Positions 18,557 to 27,734 are shown, counted from the first letter of the stretch. The stretch is 64,000 nt of DNA from Phytopseudomonas daroniae (GCF_004327285.1 NZ_QJUI01000005.1:1-64000); one strand, 5' to 3'. Notes: a model not told the origin generated them from the letters alone. Translations and numbers: made by a program.

Positions 18557-18713
18557 GGTGGGTGCAAGCGCCACGTCGGTAGCCGGCACAGACACCATTC
18601 CCAGGGGCGCTGTAACCCACCACCGACATTGCACCGATAACCCCTGCGGTGGGTTACGGCGCGCGACACCAGCTTCGTCATCGAATATATAGCGCGCCTC
18701 CACCCACCCTACG
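18552..18713. repeat. GTAGGGTGG-family palindromic repeat, copy C
   Basis: The element begins CGTAGGGTGGGTGCAAGCG and ends CCACCCACCCTACG, with internal TAACCCACC and GGTGGGTTACGGCGCGC. The left end overlaps the 3' end of the RND gene: bases 18554-18556 of the repeat are its TAG stop. It fills the whole gap between the convergent efflux and symporter genes and may act as a bidirectional terminator. Confidence 0.8.
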
Positions 18714-18737
18714 GATCGGACGGCGCACGCATGGCCG

Positions 18738-19733
18738 TCACACCTTGGCTTGCAAACCCTCGTCCACGGATTCCGGACGCTTGGCATAGCGCTGAGCAAG
18801 CACCGCGCAGACCATCAGCTGGATCTGGTGGAACAGCATCATCGGCAGGATCATCAGGCCGATGCTGCTGCCGGCGAACAGCACCTGGGCCATCGGCACG
18901 CCAGTCGCCAGGCTCTTTTTCGAGCCGCAAAACAGAATGGTGATACGGTCTTCCACGTTGAAGCCGCACCATTTGCCCAGCAGCGCGGTGATACCCAGCG
19001 CCAGGGCCAGCAGCAGGCAGCAGGCGAACACCAGTGCCGCCAAGGTCGGCCAGGACACCTGATTCCACAGGCCTTCGACCACCGCCGCACTGAAGGCGGT
19101 GTAGACCACCAGCAGGATCGAACTCTGATCGACGTACTTCAGCCAGTTCTTGTTGCGGCCTACCCAGGCGCCGATCCAGCGCCGGGCGATCTGGCCGGCG
19201 ATGAAGGGCACCAGCAGTTGCAGGGTGATCTTGCCGATGGCATCCAGGGTCGAGCCACCGTCACCGTGCACATCCATCAGCAACGCCACCAGCAACGGCG
19301 TGAGGAAGATGCCGAACAGGCTGGAGGCCGCCGCGCTGCAGATCGCCGCGGGAATGTTGCCGCGTGCCAGGGAGGTGAAGGCGATGGCCGACTGCACCGT
19401 AGCCGGCAAGGCGCACAGGTAGAGCATGCCGAGGTACAGCTCGGTGCCGATCATTGGCGACAGCAACGGCTTGAGCGCCAGCCCCAGCAGAGGGAAGAGA
19501 ATGAAGGTGCAGCTGAACACCAGCAGGTGCAGACGCCAGTGGCCGGCACCGGCAACGATGGCCTCACGCGACAGCTTGGCGCCGTGCAGGAAGAACAACA
19601 GGGCGATGGCCAGGTTGGTAATCCAGCCGAAGGCCACCGCCGCATCGCCGCTGACGGGCAGGAAGGTGGCGGTGGCGACGACGGCGATCAGGGTCAGCGT
19701 GAAGTTGTCGGGCAGCAGACGGGAGCGGGCCAT
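18738..19733 (-). CDS. Bile acid:sodium symporter (SBF-like) family transporter
   Basis: A 331-residue protein with roughly ten hydrophobic helices and the motifs ALLFFLHGAKLSREAI, CALPATVQSAIAFTSLARGN and FCGSKKSLATGVPMA of the YfeH/SBF-like group of the BASS superfamily. The ATG at 19733 (MARSRLLPDNFTL) fits the family; 19772 would add 13 residues. Substrates of this subgroup are not settled; organic anions are likely. It is divergent from an AraC-type regulator with about 98 bp between, which probably controls it. Confidence 0.88.
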   Translation of the reverse strand: MARSRLLPDNFTLTLIAVVATATFLPVSGDAAVAFGWITNLAIALLFFLHGAKLSREAIVAGAGHWRLHLLVFSCTFILFPLLGLALKPLLSPMIGTELYLGMLYLCALPATVQSAIAFTSLARGNIPAAICSAAASSLFGIFLTPLLVALLMDVHGDGGSTLDAIGKITLQLLVPFIAGQIARRWIGAWVGRNKNWLKYVDQSSILLVVYTAFSAAVVEGLWNQVSWPTLAALVFACCLLLALALGITALLGKWCGFNVEDRITILFCGSKKSLATGVPMAQVLFAGSSIGLMILPMMLFHQIQLMVCAVLAQRYAKRPESVDEGLQAKV

Positions 19734-19831
19734 GGGCAGAATTCCGAGCAGACGAAGGCAGGCAGTTGCCATAGAAAGGCGCCCACTCTACCCTGAGCCT
19801 TCATTGCCGACTAACGCCATAAAGCCAGATC

Positions 19832-20623
19832 ATGTCGCCTAACGGACACAACGCGATTGCCGAACGCAGTATTCCCCAGTTGCAGCGCCTGCCGCGGCCG
19901 CTGTACGCGCGTAATGAATCCCTGCCCCGGCAGACCGGCACGCCGCGTCATAATCACCCGTGGGTGCAGCTGACCTACGCCATCCAGGGCGTGCTGCATG
20001 TGCGCACCGCGGTCGGCAGCTTCGTCGCGCCCCCGCAGCGGGCCATCTGGATTCCCGCGGGCCTGGAACACGAGGTGCTGAGCTCGCCGAATACCGAAAT
20101 GCGCAGCCTCTACCTGGACGACAACCGTGTCGATCCATTGCCCGGCAGTTGCCGCGTGCTCGGTGTGGATGCCCTGACCCGCGAACTGATCCGCAGCTTC
20201 TGCGAACTGCCGGTGGAATACGATGAAACGGGCCCGGACGGCCGGCTCGCACAGGTACTGCTCGACCGCCTGCGGGCGGCGCCCGAAGTGCATCTGTCGC
20301 TGCCACTGCCGAGCGATGCACGCCTGCGCACGCTGTGCAGTCGTCTGCAGAAAAGACCGGACGATGATCGCTCGCTGGCGGCCTGGGGCGAAAGCCTGGG
20401 CGTGTCGGAAAAGACCCTGAGCCGCCTGTTCCTGCGTGACACCGGCCTGACCTTCCGCGCCTGGCGCCAACGCCTGCGTCTGCTCGGTGCGCTGACGCCG
20501 CTGGAACAGGGCCAGCGCGTCACCGACGTAGCGCTGCTCTGCGGCTACGACTCCACCTCGGCCTTCATCGCCGCGTTTCGCCAGCAGTTCGGTGCCACGC
20601 CGGGAGAGTTCTTTCGCGGCTGA
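19832..20623 (+). CDS. AraC-family regulator with N-terminal cupin
   Basis: A 263-residue regulator. The N-terminal cupin includes RHNHPWVQLTYAIQGVLHV and IWIPAGLEHEV. The C-terminal AraC HTH includes LAAWGESLGVSEKTLSRLF and the second helix region RVTDVALLCGYDSTSAFIAA. Cupin-AraC proteins of this size often regulate an adjacent transporter, and here the divergent SBF-like symporter is the obvious target. It converges with the next gene, the two stops being 1 bp apart. Confidence 0.88.
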   Translation: MSPNGHNAIAERSIPQLQRLPRPLYARNESLPRQTGTPRHNHPWVQLTYAIQGVLHVRTAVGSFVAPPQRAIWIPAGLEHEVLSSPNTEMRSLYLDDNRVDPLPGSCRVLGVDALTRELIRSFCELPVEYDETGPDGRLAQVLLDRLRAAPEVHLSLPLPSDARLRTLCSRLQKRPDDDRSLAAWGESLGVSEKTLSRLFLRDTGLTFRAWRQRLRLLGALTPLEQGQRVTDVALLCGYDSTSAFIAAFRQQFGATPGEFFRG

Positions 20624-20624
20624 G

Positions 20625-21404
20625 TCAGGAGCCGCGACGGGCCAGCATCGACGAATAGCCGTGCTCACCCGACTCGCCGCTGAGCACCAGTTGCCCCGCT
20701 GCAGCCAACTCGCGGGCACGCCAGAACAGGAAGTAATCGCTGGCGAAGAAACCGTCGTTACGCGCCATCACCTCGGCCATGACGCGCGCCAGCGGTTGCG
20801 GCTCCGCTCGGGCGTGACGCACCAGGGCGGCGTCGACGGCCTGGTAATCCTCAGCCGCAAAATTTCCCGCCTGCCAACGATGAATCAGGCCGCCATCTAC
20901 CGCCGCTGCGCACCACTGTGCTGCCAGCGCTGCACGACGTTCTGAATCGACCGGGCGAGGCTTGGCCAGTGCGAACAGTGCCTGCGGTGCGTGCATGGCG
21001 ACCGCCTTGCGGCTCTGTACCCAGCTGTTGCCGGTGCCACAGGACACCTCGAGCAACAGTACATCACTGCTCTCCAGCGCATGTGCCACCCGGGCCAGCA
21101 GCAGCTGTTCGCTGGCACTGTCGCCATGCCAGACGGTGACGGGACGCCCCTGCTGGGTAAGGCCGGCGATCCACTGCGCATCGGCGGGCAGCTCTGCAGC
21201 GAAATCCGGAACCGGCGTTACGCCCTCAGGCCACACAGCGCTCCAGAACGCCACGCGCTCCGCACAGGGTGGTGCGTCGACATCGCCCAGCGGGCCGACC
21301 GCCAGGTCGTCACGCATTACCCGCAGTCCTTCATCGGCAGCCTGCTGCCCGATCACATGGGTCACACCCGCTACCGCATTGTCGCCACATACCAGATGCC
21401 ACAT
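20625..21404 (-). CDS. DUF1835 domain-containing protein
   Basis: A 259-residue cytoplasmic protein beginning MWHLVCGDNAVAGVTHVIGQ, with DDLAVGPLGDVD, the N-terminal DUF1835 signature. The C-terminal part (from about residue 150) likely corresponds to the usual DUF3658 partner domain. A perfect AAGGAG precedes the ATG at 21404, so the longer frame from 21446 was rejected. It follows the secreted protein gene by 22 bp and is probably co-transcribed. Function unknown. Confidence 0.8.
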   Translation of the reverse strand: MWHLVCGDNAVAGVTHVIGQQAADEGLRVMRDDLAVGPLGDVDAPPCAERVAFWSAVWPEGVTPVPDFAAELPADAQWIAGLTQQGRPVTVWHGDSASEQLLLARVAHALESSDVLLLEVSCGTGNSWVQSRKAVAMHAPQALFALAKPRPVDSERRAALAAQWCAAAVDGGLIHRWQAGNFAAEDYQAVDAALVRHARAEPQPLARVMAEVMARNDGFFASDYFLFWRARELAAAGQLVLSGESGEHGYSSMLARRGS

Positions 21405-21426
21405 AGGTTCTCCTTGTCGACCGAGG

Positions 21427-22500
21427 TCACGGGGTGAGCTGGACATCCAGCGCCGGCTTGCCGCCCTGCTGCCAGGTGCCTTTCAGGCTGCCATCAGCCT
21501 GGAACTCGAGCTCGAAGCGGGCCGGTGGCTCGCTGTTTTCGTAGAGGGTGACGAAGTCCTGCTGATGCTCGCCACCAAGCTCGATGCGCTTGGCATGCTT
21601 GTCGTAGAAGTAGCTCGCGGACAGGCGGTGACCGGCAGACAGATACTCGAGCACCAGGGTGATCGGGTAGCGCCCAAGGGTGCCGTGATAAACACCTTGC
21701 GCGGAAGTATTGGCCGGTAGCGCACAGTCGCCGCGCTGCTCCAGCAACAGGCAGCGTCCGTAGGGGCTTAGATCATCGTTCAGGGCCCTGTAGCTGAAGC
21801 TGTTGGGAAATTCGCCAAGGTCATCGAGGGCACGACTGGCGTGGTTGGCGCAGCTCTCGGCAATCAGAGTCAGCCTATCGTTGCCTAACTGCACTCGGTC
21901 ATAGCCGAGGCCGGTATCGCGGCGCGTATCCAGACAGTAGGAATACATGTTGCGCTGCCCTTCCAGCCATTGCTCGTCTTCACTCAGACTTTCGGGTTCA
22001 CCAGGTTTGCTTGGCGGCAGCGCCTTGAGGAAGTCCTCCATGCGTTTGGCCCGCAGGCCTTGCACCTCACTTTGCAAACGCAGCAGCCCTTCCGGTGTTA
22101 GCAGTTGCGGCAACCCGATGGGGCGGCCGCTGGCCAGGTCGAAGTTGTAACTGCGCGAGCTCTGACTGGTGTAGGCGCCCGTAGACTCACCGTCGATGCT
22201 CAGGGACAGATAGCCCGGCCCCTGACCAAGAACCTGATAATCGAGGCTATTCACACCCCAGATTTCGCCCTCCTTGGGCTGTACGTTCTCGAACGGCGAC
22301 TTGGCGAAGCGCCCGGGAAGCGCCTGCAACTCAAGGGCATGCAGAAAGGTGTTGATGCGCCCGATGGCGGGGCTATCGCCAACCAGCAGCGGAAAGCGAT
22401 AGGTTTCCCAGTCGCTGCGTTTTGCCGTGAGGTCATCGATACGCACATCGGCCAGCGCAGGTACGGCGATGGCAAGCAGAGGCAGCAGCAGGAGGCGCAC
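21427..22500 (-). CDS. Exported protein of unknown function
   Basis: A 357-residue protein with a clear signal peptide, MRLLLLPLLAIAVPALA, cleaved before DVRIDDL. The mature part has two regions: residues ~25-150 (FPLLVGDSPAIGRINTFLHA, then SLSIDGESTGAYTSQSS and FDLASGRPIGLPQLLT), which resemble the DUF3298-like beta-rich fold, and a C-terminal beta-rich part with YPITLVLEYLSAGHRLSASY. No catalytic motif is apparent. It is likely periplasmic. Naming a function would be guesswork. Confidence 0.75.
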   Translation of the reverse strand: MRLLLLPLLAIAVPALADVRIDDLTAKRSDWETYRFPLLVGDSPAIGRINTFLHALELQALPGRFAKSPFENVQPKEGEIWGVNSLDYQVLGQGPGYLSLSIDGESTGAYTSQSSRSYNFDLASGRPIGLPQLLTPEGLLRLQSEVQGLRAKRMEDFLKALPPSKPGEPESLSEDEQWLEGQRNMYSYCLDTRRDTGLGYDRVQLGNDRLTLIAESCANHASRALDDLGEFPNSFSYRALNDDLSPYGRCLLLEQRGDCALPANTSAQGVYHGTLGRYPITLVLEYLSAGHRLSASYFYDKHAKRIELGGEHQQDFVTLYENSEPPARFELEFQADGSLKGTWQQGGKPALDVQLTP

Positions 22501-22602
22501 GAGAAACGTCCTTATTCATGTCCCAGAAGGTCGGCCAGTATCCTTCAGCACAATGGCGAACTCTAGGGCTCGTTGACGCTCCAGCACGAGCCAATCATAG
22601 AA

Positions 22603-24027
22603 TCAGAGCAGCTTGCCCGGATTCATCAGCCCTGCGGGATCCAGCGCCTGCTTGAGGGTGCGCATCAGTTCCAGTTCCAGCGGATGCTTGTAATGACGCG
22701 CAGCCTCACGCTTGGCCTGGCCCAGCCCGTGCTCGGCGCTGATGCTGCCGGCGAAGTCGCGGGTAACCCCGTAAATGACGTGCATGATCGCCTCGGCCTG
22801 GGCCTTGAAAAGCACATCATCGCTGCCCGGCGGTTTGCTGATGTTGTAGTGCAGGTTGCCGTCGCCAACGTGGCCATAGGCAACGATGCGCACGCCCGAA
22901 AACGCCTCCTGCAGCTTGCGGTCAGCGGCCTCGATAAAGGCCGGAATGCTGCTGACCGGGACGCTGATGTCATGCTTGAGGCTCGGCCCTTCATGGTTCT
23001 GCGCTTCAGAAATACCTTCGCGCATCTTCCATAGTGCCGCAACCTGGGCTTCGCTGCCAGCCACCACGGCGTCCAGTGCCTCGCCCTGTTCGAGCGCTTC
23101 GCCCAAACCGCTTTCCAGCATCTCGGCCAGCGACGCATCGACCAGGGTGTCGCTCAGCTCGATCAGCACATACCAGGGATGAACCTCGGTGAATGGGTCG
23201 TTGCACCCAGCCACATGCCGCAGGACGAACTCCACGCTCTGCCGCGACATCAGTTCGAAGCCGGTCAGGCGATCACCGCACAGGGCGCGCATGCGCCCGA
23301 TCAGATCGACAGCCGCCTGCGGGCTCGGCAGTGCGACCCAGGCGGTGGTGCGGCTGCGCACGGCGGGATACAGCTTGAGCACGGCCGCCGTGATGATCCC
23401 CAGCGTGCCCTCGGAGCCGATGAACAGGTGCTTGAGGTCGTAGCCGGTATTGTCCTTGCGCAGGCCACGCAAGCCATCCCAGATTCGCCCATCGGGCAGC
23501 ACCACTTCGAGGCCCAGGGTCAGGTCGCGCATATTGCCGTAGCGCAAAACCGCCGTACCACCGGCATTGGTGGCCAGATTGCCACCAATGGTGCAACTGC
23601 CCTCGGCACCCAGCGAAAGCGGGAACAGCCGGCCCACTTGCGCAGCGGCTTCCTGCAGGTGTTGCAGGATCACGCCCGCTTCGACGGTGATGGTCTCGTT
23701 GGCCGGATCGACCTGACGAATCCGGGTCATCCGGGTCAGCGACAGCACCACCTGGCAACCCGAGTCGTCGGGAATGGAGCCGCCGCACAAACCGGTATTG
23801 CCACCCTGGGGCACCAGGGTCACCCCGGCTTCGCCACACAACCGTACGACCGCCGCCACTTCATCGGTGGAGGCGGGACGAACGACCAGTGCCGCTTTGC
23901 CACGATAAGCATTACGCCAGTCGCTGAGATAGCTCTGCATGCGCTCGTCATCACGGATCAGGCCGGCTTCGCCGACGACCTGCTCAAGCGACTGCAGCAG
24001 CACAGGATTCAGATTGCTCATGGACAT
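22603..24027 (-). CDS. FAD-linked 2-hydroxyacid oxidoreductase (GlcD/D2HGDH family)
   Basis: A 474-residue flavoprotein with an N-terminal PCMH-type FAD domain: VVRPASTDEVAAVVRLC, VPQGGNTGLCGGS, and LGAEGSCTIGGNLATNAGGT binding FAD. The C-terminal FAD-oxidase domain has AYGHVGDGNLHYNIS and AEHGLGQAKR, the metal/substrate His residues. Family members oxidise D-lactate, glycolate or D-2-hydroxyglutarate; the substrate cannot be chosen here. GAGGAGAG precedes the start. The upstream transporter, 19 bp away on the same strand, probably imports the substrate. Confidence 0.9.
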   Translation of the reverse strand: MSMSNLNPVLLQSLEQVVGEAGLIRDDERMQSYLSDWRNAYRGKAALVVRPASTDEVAAVVRLCGEAGVTLVPQGGNTGLCGGSIPDDSGCQVVLSLTRMTRIRQVDPANETITVEAGVILQHLQEAAAQVGRLFPLSLGAEGSCTIGGNLATNAGGTAVLRYGNMRDLTLGLEVVLPDGRIWDGLRGLRKDNTGYDLKHLFIGSEGTLGIITAAVLKLYPAVRSRTTAWVALPSPQAAVDLIGRMRALCGDRLTGFELMSRQSVEFVLRHVAGCNDPFTEVHPWYVLIELSDTLVDASLAEMLESGLGEALEQGEALDAVVAGSEAQVAALWKMREGISEAQNHEGPSLKHDISVPVSSIPAFIEAADRKLQEAFSGVRIVAYGHVGDGNLHYNISKPPGSDDVLFKAQAEAIMHVIYGVTRDFAGSISAEHGLGQAKREAARHYKHPLELELMRTLKQALDPAGLMNPGKLL

Positions 24028-24046
24028 TGCTCTCCTCGGAAATTCG

Positions 24047-25408
24047 TCAGCGCGACTTCGGTGCCTCGGCTACGGCGCTATCCACCGGCTCGTCGTCCAG
24101 TTCGATGCGCTGGATCCGGCCGACCAGAAACAGATAACAGAACGCCGCCAGCAAGGCATTAACCGCCACATAGGTCAGTGCCAGATCGAAAGAACCGGTA
24201 CGGCTCACCAGGTAGCCGACCACGATTGGCGTGGTGATCGCCGCCAGGTTGCCGAAGGTATTGAACAGCCCACCGGAGAGGCCGATGATCTGCCGCGGCG
24301 AGGTATCGGCGACCAGCGTCCAGCCCAGGGTTCCGAACCCCTTGCCGAAGAACGCCAGAGCCATCAGCGCCAGCACGGCCGTATCGGTGTCGGCGTAGAT
24401 ACAGAGCACCATGCTGGACGACAGCGCCATACCGGAAACAATCGGCAACTTGCGCGCCAGTGTCAGGGAGTGGCCACGACGTAGCAGGCCGTCGGATAGC
24501 AGACCGCCGCACAGGCTGCCGACGAAACCACTGATCGCCGGCAGCGCCGCGGCGAAACCCGCGCCTATCAGGGTCATGCCGCGCACCTGGATCAGATAGA
24601 CCGGAAACCAGGTCAGGAAAAAGTAGGTCGTTGCATTACTGAAGAACTGTCCGGCATAGATGCCCAGCAAGGTGCGCTGACTCAACAGCAGCCAGAGATA
24701 ACCGCGCTGCGAGCGCCCGCTGCGGTTCTGCAGCGGGTGCAGGTCGATCAGCCCGCCGCCCGTCTCTATGTGGGCGAACTCCGCGGCACTGATTCCGGGA
24801 TGGTCGCGCGGGCCATGGATGATCCTGAGCCACAAGACGCACAACAGCAGACCGAAACAGCCGAGCACGATGAATACGTACTGCCAGCCCATAGCCTGTA
24901 CCACCCAGCCCATCAGCGGGGCGAACAGCGCGGTCGAGCAATACTGTGCGGAGGCGGAAACGGCCGTGGCGGTGGCACGCTCAGCGGTCGGGAACCAGGC
25001 CGCGATGATGCGTGCATTGCCGGGAAAACAGGGCGCCGCGGCGAGCCCCACCGCCAGCCGCAGAAGGAACAGCGTGGCGATTGTCCAGGCCAGCGGCAAG
25101 AAACCGACGAAGGCCTGCGACAGGGTCAGCAGCGACCAGGCGAACAGGGCGATGGCATAGACACGCTTGACATCGAAACGGTCGAATAGCCAGCCGCCAG
25201 GGATCTGTGCCACCACGTAGGCCCAGCCGAAAGCCGAGAAGATATAGCCCAGGGTCACTGCACCGATCCCCAGCTCCGCTTGCAGGGCCGCACCGGCAAT
25301 CGACAGGCTGGAGCGGTCGGCGAAGGTCACCGAAGTGACGAGAAACAACATCAGCAAGATGCTATAGCGCACCCGACTCGCTCTGGCTGTTGGCATCTGG
25401 CTGATCAT
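24047..25408 (-). CDS. MFS transporter, anion:cation symporter (ACS) type
   Basis: A 453-residue protein with 12 predicted helices. SILLMLFLVTSVTFADRSSL opens the first helix, and the loop 2-3 motif GGWLFDRFDVKRVYAI (G-x-L-x-D-R) is present. The sequence fits the sugar-acid/organic-acid transporters such as GudP/GarP. It forms an operon with the FAD-linked oxidoreductase. The upstream region holds two palindromes that probably bind a common regulator of this operon and of the divergent tctCBA genes, suggesting related substrates. Confidence 0.87.
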   Translation of the reverse strand: MISQMPTARASRVRYSILLMLFLVTSVTFADRSSLSIAGAALQAELGIGAVTLGYIFSAFGWAYVVAQIPGGWLFDRFDVKRVYAIALFAWSLLTLSQAFVGFLPLAWTIATLFLLRLAVGLAAAPCFPGNARIIAAWFPTAERATATAVSASAQYCSTALFAPLMGWVVQAMGWQYVFIVLGCFGLLLCVLWLRIIHGPRDHPGISAAEFAHIETGGGLIDLHPLQNRSGRSQRGYLWLLLSQRTLLGIYAGQFFSNATTYFFLTWFPVYLIQVRGMTLIGAGFAAALPAISGFVGSLCGGLLSDGLLRRGHSLTLARKLPIVSGMALSSSMVLCIYADTDTAVLALMALAFFGKGFGTLGWTLVADTSPRQIIGLSGGLFNTFGNLAAITTPIVVGYLVSRTGSFDLALTYVAVNALLAAFCYLFLVGRIQRIELDDEPVDSAVAEAPKSR

Positions 25409-25641
25409 CCAATGATTTCGAAATCACACCGGCACACAATGCTCCGGTGACGAATCAGGCCGACATCGAGGACGGCGCGCTTGGCTGAATGGACGGGGAA
25501 CCTAAAAGCGCACAGATGAATATGTGCTGGGTGGCAGAAAGAATCATCAATCAAGTGCCTCAGTGTTTTTATAGTGGCAGGGCTGTGTGGCGAAACACGG
25601 CCTGTGGCGCTTTACATGAGAGGTGCGGGTGCTTTCTGCTT

Positions 25642-25663
25642 GACATACGTTATCGTACGACAA
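25642..25663. promoter_or_regulatory. Palindromic operator 1 (GntR/FCD-like)
   Basis: The region contains CATACGTTATCGTACGACAA, an imperfect palindrome with arms TACG/CGTA. The part TCGTACGACAA matches the TNGTNNNACNA pattern bound by FadR/FCD-type GntR regulators. It shares the core CGTAYGACA with operator 2. No GntR gene is in the window, so the regulator is unidentified. Confidence 0.5.
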
Positions 25664-25809
25664 TTGAAAATATTTTACATCCGAGACCAGTTCCTTGAGA
25701 GATATTGATTCAACTCAAGAATACCAGGAGCCTCTGTAACGAAAGGTCACAACATCCTGACCGATTGCTGCGTTGACATGCACGGATGAGCTTGATACTA
25801 ATCTGCAAA

Positions 25810-25829
25810 GTCATACGACAACGTATGAC
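25810..25829. promoter_or_regulatory. Palindromic operator 2
   Basis: GTCATACGACAACGTATGAC has perfect 8-bp inverted arms separated by ACAA. It lies 47 bp upstream of the 34-codon ORF and 344 bp before tctC. Its strict symmetry and resemblance to operator 1 mark it as a repressor or activator site. Confidence 0.6.
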
Positions 25830-25835
25830 ACAACT

Positions 25836-25843
25836 AATAACAA
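25836..25843 (+). promoter_or_regulatory. CA motif before the tctC-leader ORF
   Basis: AATAACAA matches AAnAAnAA and sits 14 nt upstream of an ATG that has GAGGCAAGG before it. This is the usual place for Hfq/Crc to block translation initiation. Confidence 0.45.
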
Positions 25844-25856
25844 TAGAGGCAAGGTC

Positions 25857-25961
25857 ATGCCCAAGACCTTAAGCGCCCACCCCGCACACCACGCCTGTGT
25901 CGATTCGCTTCGGCACCTCGGTGATCACCCCAATGGCTGGCAGTTTTCGCCATGCGCCTGA
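25857..25961 (+). CDS. Possible 34-residue leader peptide or gene remnant upstream of tctC
   Basis: An ATG with a plausible ribosome site (GAGGCAAGG) and a CA motif opens a 34-codon frame starting MPKTLSAHPAHHACVDSLRHL and ending in TGA. I recognise no family. It may be a leader peptide of the tct operon, or the start of a gene whose body was deleted, leaving its initiation region behind. It could also be chance. The combination of operator, CA motif, ribosome site and ATG in order is the reason for listing it. Confidence 0.3.
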   Translation: MPKTLSAHPAHHACVDSLRHLGDHPNGWQFSPCA

Positions 25962-26153
25962 GTCCAGTTACCTCGCTGCACTGCCATCGCCAGCGCGACC
26001 AGGAATTGCCCGATAACCTGACGCTCCCCCCTCGCCAGGTATCAGTTCGTGCCTGGGCGCTCGCCTGCAGAGCGTCATGGACACGTTGCTTTCCAAGCCG
26101 CAAATCATGCGTCAACCAATGCTGACGACCCTCAGTTCAATCCGGAGCCTCCA

Positions 26154-27131
26154 ATGAAAAAAATATTCCGCGCCTCCCTCCTCTCTGCCATGGTCGGCAT
26201 GGGTGCTATCGGCACCCACTCGGCCGCTATCGCCGATGACGTCAAATGGCCAACCCGCCCCGTCCAGGTGGTGGTGATCGCCAACCCTGGCGGCGACAGC
26301 GACTTCAACGCCCGCATGATGGCCAAGTACTTCAACCAGATCACCGGCAAAACCATGGTCGTCACCAACATCGCAGGCGGCGGCGGTACTCTCGCAGCCG
26401 AACAGGTGAAAGGTGCAGCAGCCGACGGCAATACCATCCTCTTCACCCACCCGGGCCAACTGATCGTCAATGAAGTGGCCGGCCTGACTGAAGACAGCTA
26501 CGAGACCTTCGATGTTGCCTGCATCGCTGGTGTCGACAAGAGCGCAATCTTCGCTGCTTCCAAGCAGTCCGGGATCACCAGCATGAAAGACCTGATCGAG
26601 AAGGCCAAGGCCAAGCCAGGCAGCATCACCTATGGCACGGAAATGGGCAGTTTTTCCCATATTCAGGGCCTGATGCTGGAAAAGGTTACCGGCACCAAAC
26701 TGAAGATGGTCGATGGCGGTACCGTGTCTGACCGCGTGGTGGGCATGCTAGGCGGCCGCCTCGATCTGGGTGCGATCAGTTACGGCTCCCTGCAAGACTA
26801 CATCGACGGTGGTCAGATGCTCGCCTTGGGCCAGCCCAACGACGAACGTAACGAACTGCTGGGCGACATCCCGACGCTCAAGGAGCAGGGTGTGGACATC
26901 AGCCTCGACAAACCCTACGTGGTGGCCTTCCCGAAAGGTACCGACCCGGCCATCGTCGAGAAGATGGCTGACATCATGAAACAGATCACCGAGAAGCCGG
27001 AATACGCCGAAGACCTGAAGAAATTCAAACAGCCGGTTGCCTACTTCGGTACCGAAGAATCCAAGGCAATCCTGGCCAAGACCCGCGAAGACTTCATGCA
27101 GTTCAAGGATCAGTTGCGCCAGGGCAAGTGA
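26154..27131 (+). CDS. tctC: Tripartite tricarboxylate transporter substrate-binding protein
   Basis: A 325-residue TctC/Bug-family periplasmic receptor with the signal peptide MKKIFRASLLSAMVGMGAIG ending near SAAIADDVKWP. WPTRPVQVVVIANPGGDSDF and NIAGGGGTLAAEQVKGAAAD are the conserved ligand-cradling loops. An upstream in-frame start (26049) would bury the signal peptide; the ATG at 26154 has CGGAG before it. It feeds carboxylates to TctAB. The Bug subgroup binds diverse carboxylic acids, so the substrate is not specified. Confidence 0.93.
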   Translation: MKKIFRASLLSAMVGMGAIGTHSAAIADDVKWPTRPVQVVVIANPGGDSDFNARMMAKYFNQITGKTMVVTNIAGGGGTLAAEQVKGAAADGNTILFTHPGQLIVNEVAGLTEDSYETFDVACIAGVDKSAIFAASKQSGITSMKDLIEKAKAKPGSITYGTEMGSFSHIQGLMLEKVTGTKLKMVDGGTVSDRVVGMLGGRLDLGAISYGSLQDYIDGGQMLALGQPNDERNELLGDIPTLKEQGVDISLDKPYVVAFPKGTDPAIVEKMADIMKQITEKPEYAEDLKKFKQPVAYFGTEESKAILAKTREDFMQFKDQLRQGK

Positions 27132-27197
27132 GTCATTACGTAGCGCTGGCCCGATAGCTCGGGCGCAGCGCTACGCATTCGTTCTTCGAGGTTTCAT

Positions 27198-27725
27198 ATG
27201 AGTACCACCACGAAAAAGAAAGAGCTGACCATCGGTATCGCCATGATCGGCGCCAGCCTCGCCTACCTGGTGATGGCCTACCAACTGCCGGGGCATGATG
27301 GCGTCGACGCCGGAACCGTTCCGATACTGCTGGCCGGCCTGATGCTTCTGCTGGGTGCGATGCAGCTACTCACTGCACTGGCGCAAAAGCCGCAGGCCCG
27401 CACCGAAGCTGCCAGCCAAGGGAGCAGTGATCTGCCGGAGCTGCCCACCGAGGCAGCCCCCAAGGAAATCATCGAACCCAAGACCGTGCTACTGACACTG
27501 GGCTTGATGCTGGGCTACATCGCCTTGCTCGGCCCGGTCGGTTTCCCGGTCATGACGGTGATCTATCTGTACCTGCAGTTTCTGGTGCTGACGCCTGTCC
27601 GCCAGAAACCCAGACACCTGAGCTACCTGCTGATTTCGGTAATCAGTTCGGCTGCCATCTTCCTGCTGTTCCGCGAGGCCTTCGATCTGATGCTGCCTGC
27701 CGGTCTGCTGAACAACTTCCTCTGA
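27198..27725 (+). CDS. tctB: Tripartite tricarboxylate transporter small membrane subunit
   Basis: A 175-residue membrane protein with four hydrophobic helices. The first is GIAMIGASLAYLVMAYQLPG, and the last pair surrounds LSYLLISVISSAAIFLLF. A charged, Pro/Glu-rich cytoplasmic linker occupies residues ~72-95. Size, topology and the position between tctC and tctA identify it. The sequence of the family is poorly conserved. Confidence 0.88.
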   Translation: MSTTTKKKELTIGIAMIGASLAYLVMAYQLPGHDGVDAGTVPILLAGLMLLLGAMQLLTALAQKPQARTEAASQGSSDLPELPTEAAPKEIIEPKTVLLTLGLMLGYIALLGPVGFPVMTVIYLYLQFLVLTPVRQKPRHLSYLLISVISSAAIFLLFREAFDLMLPAGLLNNFL

Positions 27726-27734
27726 GGATCGACC

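Larger units (their letters stand above)
25409..26153. promoter_or_regulatory. Divergent control region between MFS and tctC genes
   Basis: A 745-bp stretch without a recognised gene. It is AT-richer than the surroundings (25540-25850). It contains two related palindromes (25642-25663 and 25810-25829), an A-rich CA motif and a 34-codon ORF with a ribosome site. The remainder, 25962-26130, shows nothing I can identify. Confidence 0.6.

Noticed and set aside
11034..19733. Idea that the carbonic anhydrase, radical SAM and efflux genes form a defence island
   Set aside because: Each is a known core or accessory Pseudomonas gene with its own promoter; no defence-type domains or shared regulation beyond the LexA box.
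22567..22592. GGCTCGT/ACGAGCC inverted repeat after the FAD-linked oxidoreductase gene
   Set aside because: A 7-bp stem with a long loop and no T-run is too weak to call a terminator.
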